Assembly: GCA_012295275.1 (NCBI GenBank)
Contig: CM022671.1
Span: 28,547,822-28,611,821, forward strand
Length of the DNA stretch: 64,000 bases
Direction: 5' to 3'
From: Chrysomallon squamiferum
Lineage: Eukaryota > Mollusca > Gastropoda > Neomphalida > Peltospiridae
Part shown: one piece after another, positions 1-55,262 of the stretch
How positions within the stretch are numbered: the first letter of the stretch is position 1
Layout of the letters: every line of letters begins with the position of its first letter
The notes under the pieces: model-generated
Databases searched by the model: none
What the model was told of the DNA's origin: nothing
Seen by the model: only the letters and a program-made list of their open reading frames with translations
Translations under genes and position numbers: made by a program

Positions 1-1836
1 GTTGTTTTTCAATGGTTTTAAAAATAATTTCAAAAATGGGTGTTTGGTTTATTATTAAACATTATTTTGTTTTAAAAAAAATTCTAAAAAACTGCTGAAA
101 CAATGTGCAAAAAAAGGTTCCTATTAAAAGCAGTTATATCTTTCTGAAAGTAATTAAAGTATACACTTTACTAAAGCACAAATGAAAACAGGAATGTTGT
201 GCTGTTATTTATTTATTTTATTAAAGTTGTGCTATGAAATAGTTAACTATTTAAAAAAAAAAAAACATGCATATTTATTTATGTATGAAAGCAGAAGGAA
301 AAAAAATGTTTTAAACTATCTATAATATTATTTTAATAAATAAAATAAAATAAAATAAAATATATGAAAATAAATAAAACCAATTTATAATTAAATCTTA
401 AAAATTTAAAAGGATTTAAAATGTTTTGTTTTATTTATCTACACATAAGACCCTGTATATTTGCTCTGAGACTTAAACTTTTAAAAGAAAAAAAAACATT
501 TATAATAATAAAAAATAGAAACAAAACATTTTTGTCAAATGACATTCAGCCTTAAAAGTTTTAAAACATAAACTAAATAAAAAAGAAAAAAATTGTTAAA
601 TAACAACATTCAATAATTATTTTCAAATATTCTGCTAAATTATATTATTAATGTACAACACTTAACTATTAACATTAATATACATGGTTAATAAAATAAC
701 TGTAACTAATTCAAATATACTTTCATAGTTTAAAAAAAATATTAAAAAAATTTAATTAGAGATATATAATTTATAATGTAAAAATTATTCTAAAATCTAC
801 TTCATCAAAAAGAAAAAAACCCACAATTCCCCCCCCCCAAGTTTTAACACTGTAAAATTAAAGAAGTAAACGAATTAAAAAATAAATATTTATTAAATTA
901 TATGTTTGTTATTACATGCTGAAATAAAACTTCAAACTGCATATACAGATGGATACTGTGCAAGAAAAGCAACCCAAGCACACAAAACAAAAAAAAAATA
1001 AAAAAAAATAGAGAAATAATGTCAAGCAAAATGAAATTAAAATGTGATGAAATATAGAAATGATATGATAGAATGCTGACTCTAAACAGAAACATAATTA
1101 TCTAAAAACAGACACATCACAAATACAACACACAAAATAACAGACAGTAGATGCAATAATAATAATAATAATATTAATAATAATAATAATAAATTATTTT
1201 TTATTTGAAAATAGCTGTTTACTTAAATATTTATTTTGTATAATTTCAAGTTTTATCTGTTACAGAATTCAGTTTTTGTTAATAATCAAAATGCCAGTGA
1301 CTGTCAAAATGTATATTTGCTGACATTTTCTCTTAATGCCATTTTGCACATAATAATGATATAACCAAAAAATATAAAAAAGTTTAAAAATATTGAATAA
1401 AAATAGATAAATAAATAAATAAATAAATAAATAAATTTAATTCTAATTTTAAAAGTGAATTAACCAATCAATCAGGTATTTGTTTTAGACTTATTTATTT
1501 TAAAATAAAAGTATCTCTATAACCCCAGTTTTATTATAGTACATTGTTACGGCTAATTCTTATAGAAGTGAGAAGACAACTACTTGAAAGTTTACAAAGT
1601 ATTAGAATCATTTCTACATACTATTAAAGTTAGATTTGCAGTAAAAACTATATTTAAAAAAAATAAAAATATATAATAAAATAAAACCCCAACTAACTAC
1701 ACTTTGTTGGTAAGCAAAGTAGCTATTATAAGTTCTGCAGTTAATAACTAGTATTATTATTTTAATTTATTTTTTTAGTTCCTGGAGAGAAACAAGTTGG
1801 AGGTGTCTTCCTGATACAATATGTGACAATACTTAC
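1..1836. other. Intronic AT-rich DNA at left edge
   Basis: FRMD4 intron continuing past the edge. It holds short A and T runs, (AAT)n at about 1155-1192 and (AAAT)n at about 1404-1434. I looked on the minus strand for the expected next exon (an RRTFG-like motif) and did not find it, so it lies further left. Confidence 0.6.
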
Positions 1837-44128
<42,292 letters not shown>

Positions 44129-47100
44129 TTTTTTTTGTCAATTATGTTCAAAACTTAAATAAATAAATACACAGATCCAAATTTCATTTCAATATCAAAG
44201 ACTGGCTTTCACATAATAAAGACAACTCTGTGTTATGAAAATGTTCTCCTATCATTTTCCATTCCATCTTCTGAAACTAAATTTAACTTAATTCAAATCA
44301 ATTTTGTATATCCAGACACCTGTTTAAATTTGGCTGGCTTATTTCTGTGTGTTTGGTAGATATTTTTTCTTAATCTGATTTCTTTGCAGACAGTTACTGA
44401 AATCAGTAATCCGTAATTTACCCAAACAAGTGGCGCTGCCTGGTTTGATTAAACTCACAAGATATGAGAATTGTGTAGTCTTCATTCCAATACACATTGT
44501 ATAATCAAGAGCACACATATAGCACCTGGATGGAACATGCAACAGTTCTGCTGACAGAAGCTAGGTATTTTGGGAATTTCTCTCGCAACATTTACTTCTG
44601 ACATTATCAGAGCTTTTCCCAGATCAAAGCTCAACACCATTGTCATGTACTTGAGAGAGGTCTTATTCTAGGTGGCTTCTTGACATCTCAATAACTTTTC
44701 TTCATATTCTGTTGGCACCAACCAAATATTTACAATGTACTTGACATCAATACAAATAACCTACTGATACAAATCACAGGAGCATCTCAAACTGAGAGAG
44801 AGAAAAAATGATACACCTTGTGGTATCAGATAGTTTATTCATATAACAGGACAGATTAAGACATTAGCATGGGTACCAACACGAATCAAATATCAGGTGA
44901 CACTGTGAAATGAAAGACAATCCATTATTATGAAGTAAAAAAATGCACAGTTGGCATTTCAATTGCAGAATCAATAAAGCCATGTGAATTAAACTCAGCT
45001 AAAATTTCATTCAATGGTTCATTAATTTCCAGATAATTCCCACATAAATCCTACTGCCATTTTCATAGCAATCACATTTGTCATCTCTGCCTGGAAACTG
45101 CTCCACTTAAAAACATTACTTGGGAATTATTCTTTGGACACACAATACCCAACAGCATACCTGTCACTAAAATCAATAACTGCTTGGATTAACAGAGGAA
45201 TGCTGTAGCAGATCAGAAAATCTTAAGACAAACATATGCTCTGCTGTACATCGTCCATCTATGAAGTATTAGTTTTCTGCTGACCACAATTTCAAAAAAA
45301 TATATTCATGACTATAAAAACCATTCCAATGAAACTTCAGAAGACTAGAATTTATACACATTTCTTATTCATAATGACAGACTGAACATAAATGAAACCA
45401 AAACAGTGTTAAAATTCTGGTTTTTCTTTCATTTGTTATAATACCATCCTTTGACAAATTCGTCAAACATACAAGCCGTGTGACTCCTATAGGCTTGGCT
45501 GTCAGCTTGTCATAGTTAAATGATGAACCATCCACAAGTATTTACCTTATATACAGTCCACTCAGCAGTTCACAATGTCTCCTGGTGAGCTTTTTCATTT
45601 GTTTGTTTAGTCCAGCCTTCAGTGTACCAATGCAAAAGAAACAACACTTTTCCCCTATTCACTGTATAGTTTCTTAGCTATAATCCAACAATAGAAATAT
45701 TGAAAGTCTTCAAATATTTGCTTCATTCAAGTACATTATCCACAGGTTAAAACGAAGAAAAAAAAAAAAAGCACCACACCTGTAAACCAGTTTATTATGA
45801 TGAAATAAAAGGTAAGACAAGCAGTGAAAGACTTTACTGGAAGATCAGTTACACTCACTGGTAGTATTAACGATTGTAAACTGAGATGTACTCTTATGTA
45901 CTGGCATGGCCTTTGTCAAAGACGTGTCATTTAAACCACTTCACATTTTAGAAGAGCCTGTGATATAGCGACACTCTGATAAATTGTTTGTAGGTATTGT
46001 GGAAACATTCATTATGCTGGAGAGAGAAAAAAAACAGTCTGGATCAAGTTACTCCTCTTGAAACCTGTGTTAATGGGCACTGTTCACAAAATATACTGTA
46101 CCAATTAGTAATTTTTCAAAGGACATCAAAAGTAACCCAGAAAACACCAGATATGTTCATACCACACAGCTTGAGACAACAGAATATAAGTGAAGAATGG
46201 CATTTCTTAAAATCCAAATTTGTATCAAGATTGGCAGAATAATGAAGACTTCCTAGTTTGTGATGTTTCCATTTGATAAAAATGCTGCATCATATTAACA
46301 AGCAAATTATTAATAAAATGCTACACAGTGATTCTGTAGTGCACTCTTTTCTAGAAAGAGATAATTATTACTATCACCTGGTGGCTAATTTGTTGCTGAT
46401 GATTAGCAGTGTGGCTACTGCTGGAGTTTGGCAAAAATCAAGTTACTTCATTAGATCTGTTTGGACCATATGTTTATAAAGATTTGGTCCCAGTGTTGGA
46501 TACCAAGTGTTTTTAACCCAACAGAATGACCTATGACCCATCATCAATCAACGGTCTGCACAAATAAAAATAAAAAAAATTTCTTTGAAGGAAAGCATGT
46601 GGAGAAAGCAATTTCCCTGTCTGTTCTGATGACTGCGGCAGGGCAGCTGGGCACAAGTCTGGCCTGTTAAACAGACCAATGTCCAGGTATTTTGGGCCAT
46701 CGTTATCCTGTCTGTGATCTATGGTAAATGTGTGCTATATGGTATGATTTGTCTGTTCAGCAGAATCTCTTAACGTTAATAGAAATATGTTTAACTGTTA
46801 GCAGTAAAAGGAGGGCAGATATTTTTATATTTATTCTGGGGTATAAACAAAATAATAAAAATGTTATTGCAACTCAAAAGTGTGGACATGTAATACTGAA
46901 CTTTGCAAAAGATATTTTAGAACAGAAATAAAATAAGTAATTAAATATATAAATAAACTCTAAGTCTTTTTAAATGTGTATTATTATAACACACATTTAA
47001 CAATAATTAAAGCTTTACAATGAAACAGAAAAAAACCAAACAATAATTATTAATGTCTTTTACTAATTCATCTTTATTCTTGTTCTTGTTTTTATTATGA

Positions 47101-48406
47101 AATAAGGTAATTTTACAGAATCATGAATCCACAAGTTATTAGCAGAAGAATTTTTCTAATCGTTATTTCAAACAGTTTTGTAAACAGTTTATTACATGAT
47201 CTGTCAAAACCAGAATCAATACCTGCTTTTAGGCAGCTCTGCATGTCTGCAAAATTTGTATTCTATTATTATCATTATATATTGTTATCACAATTAGAAA
47301 ACAATATTATTTACACTGTTTGATCTATTAAAATATCACTGTTATAATAAATATGAAGTTTGAAAATGGAAGTTAAAAAGTCAGCCTTTATTTTAAGGGC
47401 AGTACACTACTGTATTCCATCCATTCAGGTAAGATACAAACGGCAAGTTGCATGTTAGTAAACCAGTAACAGATGCACAGATGGCCTCTCATTATGGGGC
47501 AACCCTTTAAAGGTGAATCCTTTCAGTAAACAAAATTGTCCATATCCAAGTCAATAAGTAGGCAGTCTGCAGAAATGGCTAACAGTCTGGGAGTGAAACT
47601 ATAAGCTAAATGCACTAATCCATCTTAGTAGTGGAAAGGTAACACCTGTGAAAACTGGGTGAGTGGTTAAAACAGATTAGGCTAAACTGTTCTTCAAAGC
47701 TCGGATACATGTACATGTCATGTGTGTGTTAATTGATCACTTTTAAAATAACTTCCAACTGCTTCTGACAAAAAAAAATATCCTAAGTAGGTGAAACAGT
47801 AAATTCCATACATAGATCTTAGTACATCTGAGAAAATTTAACTTCAGAACTGTGATGAGAATAACATACAATTTGGAACAATGGAATGTTAATGACAGCT
47901 ACTTTATGGTTACAGTAATGCAGTGACATTGAAACAATCAAGAACCTGAATAAAAATTCTAAAATTATTTGTTAACTTGATACATGCTCTTGGTTTCTAA
48001 AAACTATTTGACATTCTAGTGATATTCCAATTACTTTTCCCCCACACTTTAAAAGTATTATATTATTGTTGTTTTTTAAAAACAATAAATTAAATAAATA
48101 ATGGAACAAAATTTAAATTTAAGAACTGTTGTTCTTAATTTTATGTAAAAAAGTATTAAATTTTAAAGACTTAATTTTTCAATACAAAACTGAGAGGGTA
48201 TTTTTGCCAGATATAAAGTAACTATCTGAAGTTGTTTCAATGTTTGTTTCTCTGAGATATTCTGAAGACTATCCAGTTAATATCATGATTATCTTATTTT
48301 CTCTTTGCTTAAATATCTCATAGATTTCTTTCTTTCTTTCTTCTACTTTTTTTTTTTTTTTTTTGTTATTTAATCACTTGACTTTATAGAAATAACTGAA
48401 ATATAT
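44129..48406. other. Region upstream of FRMD4 exon 1, unassigned
   Basis: About 4.3 kb, less repetitive than the introns. Plus-strand open frames at 45997-46242, 46273-46479, 46728-46931 and 47123-47323 are 66 to 81 codons, lack recognisable motifs and are not obviously joined by splice sites. I call no gene here. Poly-A at 45759-45772. Confidence 0.5.
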
Positions 48407-48747
48407 TACAGGTACCAGAACGATTATCTGGTGTCCTGAAATCCGGAAAGACCAGAAAACCAGAAGTTTTTTCTCTACACTATTTTCATAGTATGTGCAT
48501 GCGGATGTTGTCCTCACCAGATCAAAACTACTTTTTCAAGCCGCATGGCATTCATTCACTCGCCGCTTGTTTATGTGTCGAATTGCCACAGTTGTGTATT
48601 GTCAATTTTTTAAATGTTTTTAATCTTAAAATGTTTATGCCTAATTATTTATGTATTTAGATGCCTTGGTACCAGAAACCCAGAAAATCCAGAAATCCAG
48701 AATGCCTCAGGCCCCAAGGAGTCCAGATAATTGGTTCGGTACCTGTA
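48407..48747. mobile_element. Non-autonomous pogo/Tigger-like MITE with TA target duplication
   Basis: The element spans 48409-48745 (337 bp) and is flanked on both sides by TA. Its ends are inverted repeats of 23 bp: left CAGGTACCAGAACGATTATC then TGG, and right, read on the minus strand, CAGGTACCGAACCAATTATC then TGG. They agree at 19 of 23 positions. Just inside, both ends also share TCCT after two variable bases. TA duplication and a CAG start are typical of the Tc1/mariner superfamily, and the TTATCTGG subterminal part recalls pogo/Tigger ends. There is no transposase frame, so it would need a helper. The mismatches indicate an old copy. Confidence 0.82.
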
Positions 48748-50480
48748 TCTACATTAAACATGTAAAACTGAATATCATAAACAAATATTTTATTTAAATG
48801 AATATTTGCAGAGGATTAAGTACTACAAATATGAAAGGTAGAGTTATTCCTCTTCAGGGTTTTCTCATATTACTTATAATAACTAAATATTTTTAAGTTT
48901 TACAAATCATCACTTCATTACAGTATCATTAATAACATCTATCCCAAATTTTAGACCGTATATACATAGGTTATTAAAAAAAGAGGTGGTGTACAAAGGT
49001 GTAAGTTATTATTTCAACAACAATTGAGAAAAGTCAACAATAGAACAAACCAACATCACTGAATACAAAAATTCTGTTTAGACTGAACTTATGAAACCAA
49101 TCCCACCAATGACTCATGTTATAAGAACAAGACTTGACAATGAATCACAAATTACTGTAAACTATTTCTGTACAACACACGTAATCCACAAATTCACCCA
49201 ACACTTATATATATATACATAAAAGAAGAAGAAAAAAAATTATAATTTAAAAATATATACCAGTTTCAAATTCATAAAACGATAAACACAAATAAATATA
49301 ATTTTATGTACTATGAAATTTTGTCACTTTATACAGTTGAGATTTCAGTGTTTTCATTACCAAATATAATAATAATAATAATAATAATTTCCTGTTTTTT
49401 AATGAGTACACCAATTCTGTTTGTATACAGCAAACAGAAATAACAATAGCTATGACTGGATATTCAAACAATCATAAAAACCTCCAGTTTAGTTTATGTT
49501 CAAATTACGACTTGTAAACAAAAATCTTTAGAGGAACCCCCTCCCATATACATATTTTATAACAACAGAAATAAACTAGCTTACCTGAAATAAATTGCAT
49601 ATAGCAGATATCAAAGTACCAATATAAGCGATATGAAATGCAGAAGTTACAAATTCAGTTAATGCTGTATATTTGTATAAAGGAAACCAAAAATGTGGGT
49701 ATCTTTTAAAATGGATGTGCACATGAAACGTGTAAGATATCACACAGCAGTACTGACATTAGATGACACATTAAATGAAAACAGATGTCAAAAAAACTTC
49801 TGACATTTGTGTGAAAAAAACCTTTGTCTACAACAATGTCAGAATAGTGGCATTCTTCAGCCTGAACAAGAAACACAAAGCTAAAATGTTAGCAGATATG
49901 TATTAAGCATTTTGTTGAATCAATATTTCTATACTTACAAAAAATATGTTCATTTTATCAATGTAAATTGAAAATTTAGTAACAGGTTTTAACTAACTAC
50001 TTTTGTTTCTTTCTTTATGTATTATTCCAGGTATAGGAATTGTCTCTAGTTATTTGTTTTATTTCTTTTCAGGAACTAATAAAGTATATCAATAAAACAG
50101 TGTCAGTAGTGTTATGCATTTGCTATATGGTTTTTTTCCTTGTCAGATAGTAATAGCTATTGTTATAAAGAGGAAATACTATTTATTTGTAATCTAGATA
50201 GAGGTAACTTGTTTATATTTCAGATTAAAAATCATTACATAATGGCAATGCTTTTAATGAATGAATAAATAATTAATCAGTAATTAAGTTACCTAAATGT
50301 CTAAATAAAAAGTTTCTATTCTGTGTCTGTCTACTAATGTTTAAATTTTTAAATTTTTTAAACTAATATTTACTGATAACACTGTTAATGTTCAGTTTGG
50401 AAGCCAACTTTTACAGTGTTTTATCCCCCAAAATGAATGTTTATCTTTTAATCCAAACAACATTTGATATAATGGTCAAA

Positions 50481-50518
<38 letters not shown>

Positions 50519-51205
50519 GTCTTCTTCTTTTTGAACTGTTAAAAATAATAATAATAAAATAAAAGATTAAATTTTTAGTTTATAAAATATTATTTTACGT
50601 GCTAATCTATTTGATGAAGTGTAAGTTTTACTTACAACAATGTCACGAGAATGTGACAGATCTATTGTTTTGTAATAAACGCAAAAAGAAAAAAAATATA
50701 TATTCTGTACCGAAAAATATAAAACGTATCACCATTTTATTCGTTTGATACACTTTAAACTAAAGTCTCTAAAACAAAACAAAAAATAGATATATATCGT
50801 CTTTAAAATCAAAACACAGGACAACGATATACAGTTCATATTAATCGAAAATAAACCAAGGGATGCAACTCTAAATTAAATCCATGTTGAAAGTAAAAAG
50901 GAATTTTTCAGTAAAGAATATATATAATTATCTTGCTTTTCTCATTATTTGTGTTCTTGTAAATTCAGGAATTAAACTGAAATAAAAACGTTTCCATGAT
51001 GTAACTTAGTAAACTAATTTATTTTGACTGCCCTTGAATCAACAAGTTGTAAACTTAAAACTACTGAAGTAACCAAGAAAACCAAGAATATATTTTCGAT
51101 TTTGGGAGACACCTGCTGATAAAAAGTAAAATTATAATAATACCTTTTGTAAATGATGAAGTGATGGACAATGTTAAGTTCTGTCATAATATCTCCTTTT
51201 AACAA
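48748..51205. other. Intergenic DNA left of TUSC2
   Basis: Mostly AT-rich with (AAT)n near 49365-49388 and (AAAT)n near 50489-50516. The only gene-like hint is minus-strand sequence at its right end (see the promoter entry). Confidence 0.5.
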
Positions 51206-51476
51206 ATACAGCGGCCGGCATATTCACTTAATTCGAAAGATTACTAATACTCCTTTCTTTGGATTTAATCTTTATCACTTCCGTTTATAACCACACATGC
51301 GCAATTCACGTTTTGTTGTTGCAAAAGTCATCTCCCTTGTTATTTCAAGCATTAATTTAGGGTGACAACTGAAGTGCATATTACGTTGTAATTTTTTTAA
51401 TCTTTTCTCTTTAATTAGAACGAGAACATTCATTTATGACAGGTATCATAGTGGCGGCAGAAGGTCGTCCAACAGA
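51206..51476. promoter_or_regulatory. Likely divergent promoter left of TUSC2
   Basis: This stretch is enriched in CG dinucleotides against a CG-poor background. It holds an ETS-type core CACTTCCG (51276-51283) and a partial NRF-1-like CATGCGCA (51296-51303), both common in TATA-less housekeeping promoters. TUSC2 starts to the right. To the left on the minus strand a transcript could begin near 51.2 kb, with a possible donor near 51149; it may supply a non-coding 5' exon for FRMD4. The motifs are seen; the function is inferred. Confidence 0.5.
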
Positions 51477-51607
51477 ATGGGACAGACAACATCTTCTTTA
51501 GCGTCAAAGTTTGCACGACCTGTGTCGTGGATGTTCGGAAGAAATGCATTGACAGAAGAGAAAGAATCGTTTCATGGAGCAACTCCTTTTGTTTATACCA
51601 GACAAGG
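51477..51607 (+). CDS. TUSC2: TUSC2 exon 1
   Basis: 43 codons plus two bases from MGQTTSS to VYTRQ, donor GTTAGA; the split Gly codon is completed by exon 2. Confidence 0.93.
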
Positions 51608-52449
51608 GTTAGAATAATGAATATAACCATTCACAGAATATATGAGTTAACTAAACTGTTTCTCGGATCTTAACCTGTATCAATTTGCATACCACCCATC
51701 TTCGCTTCTTTATCAATATTTTTAATAATCATCTTGGCTAATAAATAATAATAATATTAATATTAATATTAAATTTAAAGGAAATAACTTTACTAAGCGC
51801 ATCGACTTAACTTCTTTAAATTCTTAAGAGGTTAAGTTTGTTTGCAAGTTTCAGTTCACTGACTTATTTCCCACCATTAATTATTACTCTTATCTATAAT
51901 TCTATTGTAGTGTAAAATTATATATATTTATTTCATTTTTACCATGTAAGAATAATATCACAATCTTTGTTTATGAATGTTAATTTTTTGTAGATCAATG
52001 TATTTTGATGATGATGGTGATCTTGCCCATGAATTTTATGAAGAAGTCATTGTCAACAAACGATCGGTGATGAAAAAATGTAATAAAAACCTAATTCCAC
52101 AGGTAATATTATAATGTCATAAATGAATTCTTCAACAAGATTTATCTACTTAATAATATATATTTCCTTATAAACATTTCATGTTAGGTTTAAATTTATG
52201 GGTACAGTAAAACATAGCTCTTTAGTTTTGAAGAAGATGTGGCAACACAGATGAAAATCATTAAAAAAAAACTGACATTAAAATGTTACGTTTATCCAGT
52301 TATCACTAATAGAAGATTATTTGTTATGATGTAGTCTCATAAAAAAACAAATTGTGCCTATTTTTCAATTTCAGGGAGAAGTGGAACTTTCACATCCAAG
52401 ACTTCATGTTGATTTACCTGTTATCATGTGCGAAGTGCTGTCGAGATGA
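51477..52449 (+). CDS. TUSC2: TUSC2 (FUS1) orthologue, complete, three exons
   Basis: Exons 51477-51607, 51994-52102 and 52375-52449 join to 104 codons and a TGA. The conserved core is unmistakable: PFVYTRQGSMYFDDDGDLAH, EFYEEVIV, KNLIPQ and HPRLHVDLPVIMCEV. The human protein is 110 residues. Residues 1-7, MGQTTSS, form an N-myristoylation signal, as known for human FUS1. TUSC2 is a small, mainly mitochondrial protein tied to calcium handling, inflammation and tumour suppression in mammals; the same role here is inference. The first 34 residues diverge from the vertebrate sequence, and the C terminus runs three residues (LSR) past the usual EV end. The first donor, GTTAGA, is weak. An ATG at 51436 in another frame lies upstream and would give only a short upstream frame. 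Confidence 0.95.
51994..52102 (+). CDS. TUSC2: TUSC2 exon 2
   Basis: Acceptor TTTTTTGTAG, donor GTAATA. It encodes SMYFDDDGDLAHEFYEEVIV to NLIPQ, the family core. Confidence 0.95.
52375..52449 (+). CDS. TUSC2: TUSC2 exon 3 with stop
   Basis: Acceptor CAATTTCAG. It encodes GEVELSHPRLHVDLPVIMCE, VLSR and stops at TGA (52447-52449). Confidence 0.95.
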   Translation, partial: GEVELSHPRLHVDLPVIMCEVLSR

Positions 52450-54823
52450 CAGAGGATCCTGTTATGTACTGTGGCTAATTTGTTTAATTTTAGTGCTTTC
52501 TAAAAACCAAAATAACCTGAAGCTAAATTATCAGACACAAATAATGACATTATCACAGTTGAAAACTGTGTTTTCTGCTGATGTGCAATGAAAATTAAAA
52601 TATGAAAAAAAAGAAAAGATTGTAATGTAAATGTTGTTATTGTATATCAGATTATAATAGTATGTATTTATAACACTTTATTAGTCCGATGATATGGCAC
52701 ATGCTGATCCATTTTAGATGCAAATGTATATTGTTAGGAGTATATAATACCTGATACAAATATGTTTAAGTTATCAGATGTACCATATTAATATTTATAA
52801 ATTCAGTTATCTAGATATTAACCATTCATTAATAGTGTGCTCAAATGTTTTGAAACATTCCTGTTATTTATCTGAAACATAAATAATATATCAAACAGCT
52901 TAGGAATGTATACAAATATGTTTAACTGATGAACTATAAAAAGAAACACACAAACACATTATAATCAAAATAATAACATCACACTGAAAACTTTTTTGTT
53001 TTGCCTTTTTAGATACTGAAATGTCAGCCATATCTCAGAAAATGACATGGCTCATATTCAGTGGTTTATGTAAATGGTCACTTGAAAATTGTGTATTGTT
53101 AATTAAAACTTTTATTCCTACTCTATCTCAAAAATAAAAATTATATATTTAAAAATCAGTTGATGTACAAAGATAATAAAGTAACTTCTTGTTTGTAAAA
53201 CCACTAGAGCTGATTAACTTTTGATCATTTATTAAGTGAGAATCCAGTACAACTATAAATGAAATTCTATTAATATTAGTTTCTTTATTTTATACAGTCC
53301 TGTGGTTGATCAAACCTGTTGCTGATTGATTTGAAGAGAATCATCTATTAGATCTAACCTCTGCAGTTAATCAGGCCATGAATAATCTAATAGAAATTTT
53401 AATTCTGTCAGTTATTTTTTTTAATGATCACACTCAATATTTTTTCAGTGTTCTTTATATAGTCAAAAATATGCTGTCTGTAATTTTTCATGGTATGTTT
53501 TTCTTTTCTTATTTGTCATTAAAATATAATATAAAAATTTAAAATAAAAATGCACAAGCGATGCTTTGTTCGGTCACAGAAAACCTTTTTGTATCTTTTC
53601 TTTCCTACTTGTTGTGTATATCTTGTATGGCTGTGCCTGTTATTTTCCCACCAAATATTTTTAGTATTTTCTATGATTGTTCCCTTTTGGGTAATTGCTA
53701 GAGTATACTAAAATTATTTACAATGAATAAAATTATTATGGTCAAAATACAAGATGTACAAAACTAAATAAAAATCAAACCCTTTATTGTGGTAATGAGT
53801 TGTTTTTTTCAGTGTGAAAATCTGTGTATGCTGGTTTCATCAAGTTCTTTATTTAGTACTTAATTTTGAAATTTTATTAATTGTTTTCTTATAAATGTTT
53901 GGTACTACTTACTTTGTAAATAAATATATTTAAATTTGTTCAGTTATTATTATCTTCTGTTTGTTATTTTTATTACATTATTTGAAATGAACCTCTATTC
54001 ATTTATATCTTAAAACATTTCTGAGGTTAAAATACTTATTTTAATAAAACATCACTGGCAATAAAAAGAATATAGTCATCCAGTATTTCAATTCTAATTT
54101 TTTTTAACAGATTTTTAAAACTTTCTCTACACTGCTTGTACTATAAAATTTTACTTTTATTTTTTTCTCTTTTTACAATATGTGGTTTGTAAAATTATTG
54201 AGTAGTGTTAAACAATTTGCAATGTTGTTCAGGTCTTTTAACTATGGTGAACCCATATTGTAATTCAGGTGCTGTTTGTGTTAATAGGTTTTATTTATTT
54301 TATTTACTGTTTTGTTAAATCTATTTTCAAAACATTAATTTAAAAATTAATTCCATATTTTTTCAATTTTCACCAATACTGCTTATATTTGTCCCCAAAA
54401 TTAAAGCAAAAGCAGTTGATAAACAACTTAAATAATTTGGCAAATTGTTAATTTATTTTTTGTAGCTTGACCAGTATGTTGACTGGGATATGAAGAAATT
54501 TGTTTTTTTATTTTTACAAGTGTAACAAACAGAAGTAAAACAAATAAAATATATATAAAGCTTTTATCATTTTTTTTCACCATCATATTGTAATTTATAT
54601 TTTACACAATGAATATTTTAATTGATAAATATACTTTGTTGGATATAAAATTTTAATGCCATTGTCAACCCATGTAGTAACTAAAATTTATGAATGTTAA
54701 CAAACACTTTCATTATTATTATTTAAATAATATTTTATAAATAAAAACAAAAATTGGTAATTACTGATATAGGTCAAATCTATCATGTGATTGAAGAAAG
54801 TTATGTTCTAGCTTAAAACAGTA

Positions 54824-54876
<53 letters not shown>

Positions 54877-55229
54877 CTATTTTATTTATTTATTTTTAAA
54901 GAAGAATAAAACAAGGAAGTAGTTTTGTACAGATTATTTATAATCTACGGTATTAAACAATAGCATATTATTATAAAACTGCAAAAATAAAAGAAAAAAG
55001 TTCAATGTTAATTTACTTAAGCATTTGGTTTCAGTTAAATATACCCCAAAATTATTTATAAAACCGCAGCATACAAGGGGTAAATCGAAGGTGGAACATT
55101 AGAAAACGCTTTCCCCTGCTCTATTCTTAAATGAAGCTATAAATACAATAATTAATGAAAATCGCTACTTTAATTATCTCACGATTAACAGACACATTAA
55201 TACACTATTCCCATTCCGCTTTTATTTCA
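52450..55229. other. TUSC2 3' region and intergenic DNA
   Basis: The TUSC2 3' untranslated region must end somewhere here; AATAAA at 53175-53180 is one candidate among several. The plus strand is T-rich. (TTA)n lies at 54825-54876. No coding exon found. Confidence 0.5.
54825..54876. repeat. (TTA)n microsatellite
   Basis: About 17 TTA units between TUSC2 and the zinc-finger gene. The T-rich strand is the plus strand, opposite to most of the triplet arrays in the FRMD4 introns. Confidence 0.96.
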
Positions 55230-55262
55230 TAAGCGGAAATTGAAGAAAATGGCCGCTTAAAC
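55230..55262 (+). promoter_or_regulatory. Possible core promoter of the zinc-finger gene
   Basis: GCGGAAAT (55233-55240) resembles an ETS site and AAAATGGCC (55246-55254) resembles the YY1 element found at many animal transcription starts. CG dinucleotides are locally frequent. The gap to the coding exon is about 1 kb, so a non-coding first exon and an intron are likely. Confidence 0.42.

Noticed and set aside
45997-47323. Four plus-strand open frames of 66-81 codons
   Set aside because: No recognisable motif, no convincing chain of splice sites, sizes expected by chance in less AT-rich DNA.
49706-49861. Minus-strand stretch after a good acceptor (CTTGTTCAG) open for 51 codons
   Set aside because: No recognisable protein, and joining it in phase to the frame ending near 51149 gives an early stop. 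It could be a non-coding exon, but nothing supports this.
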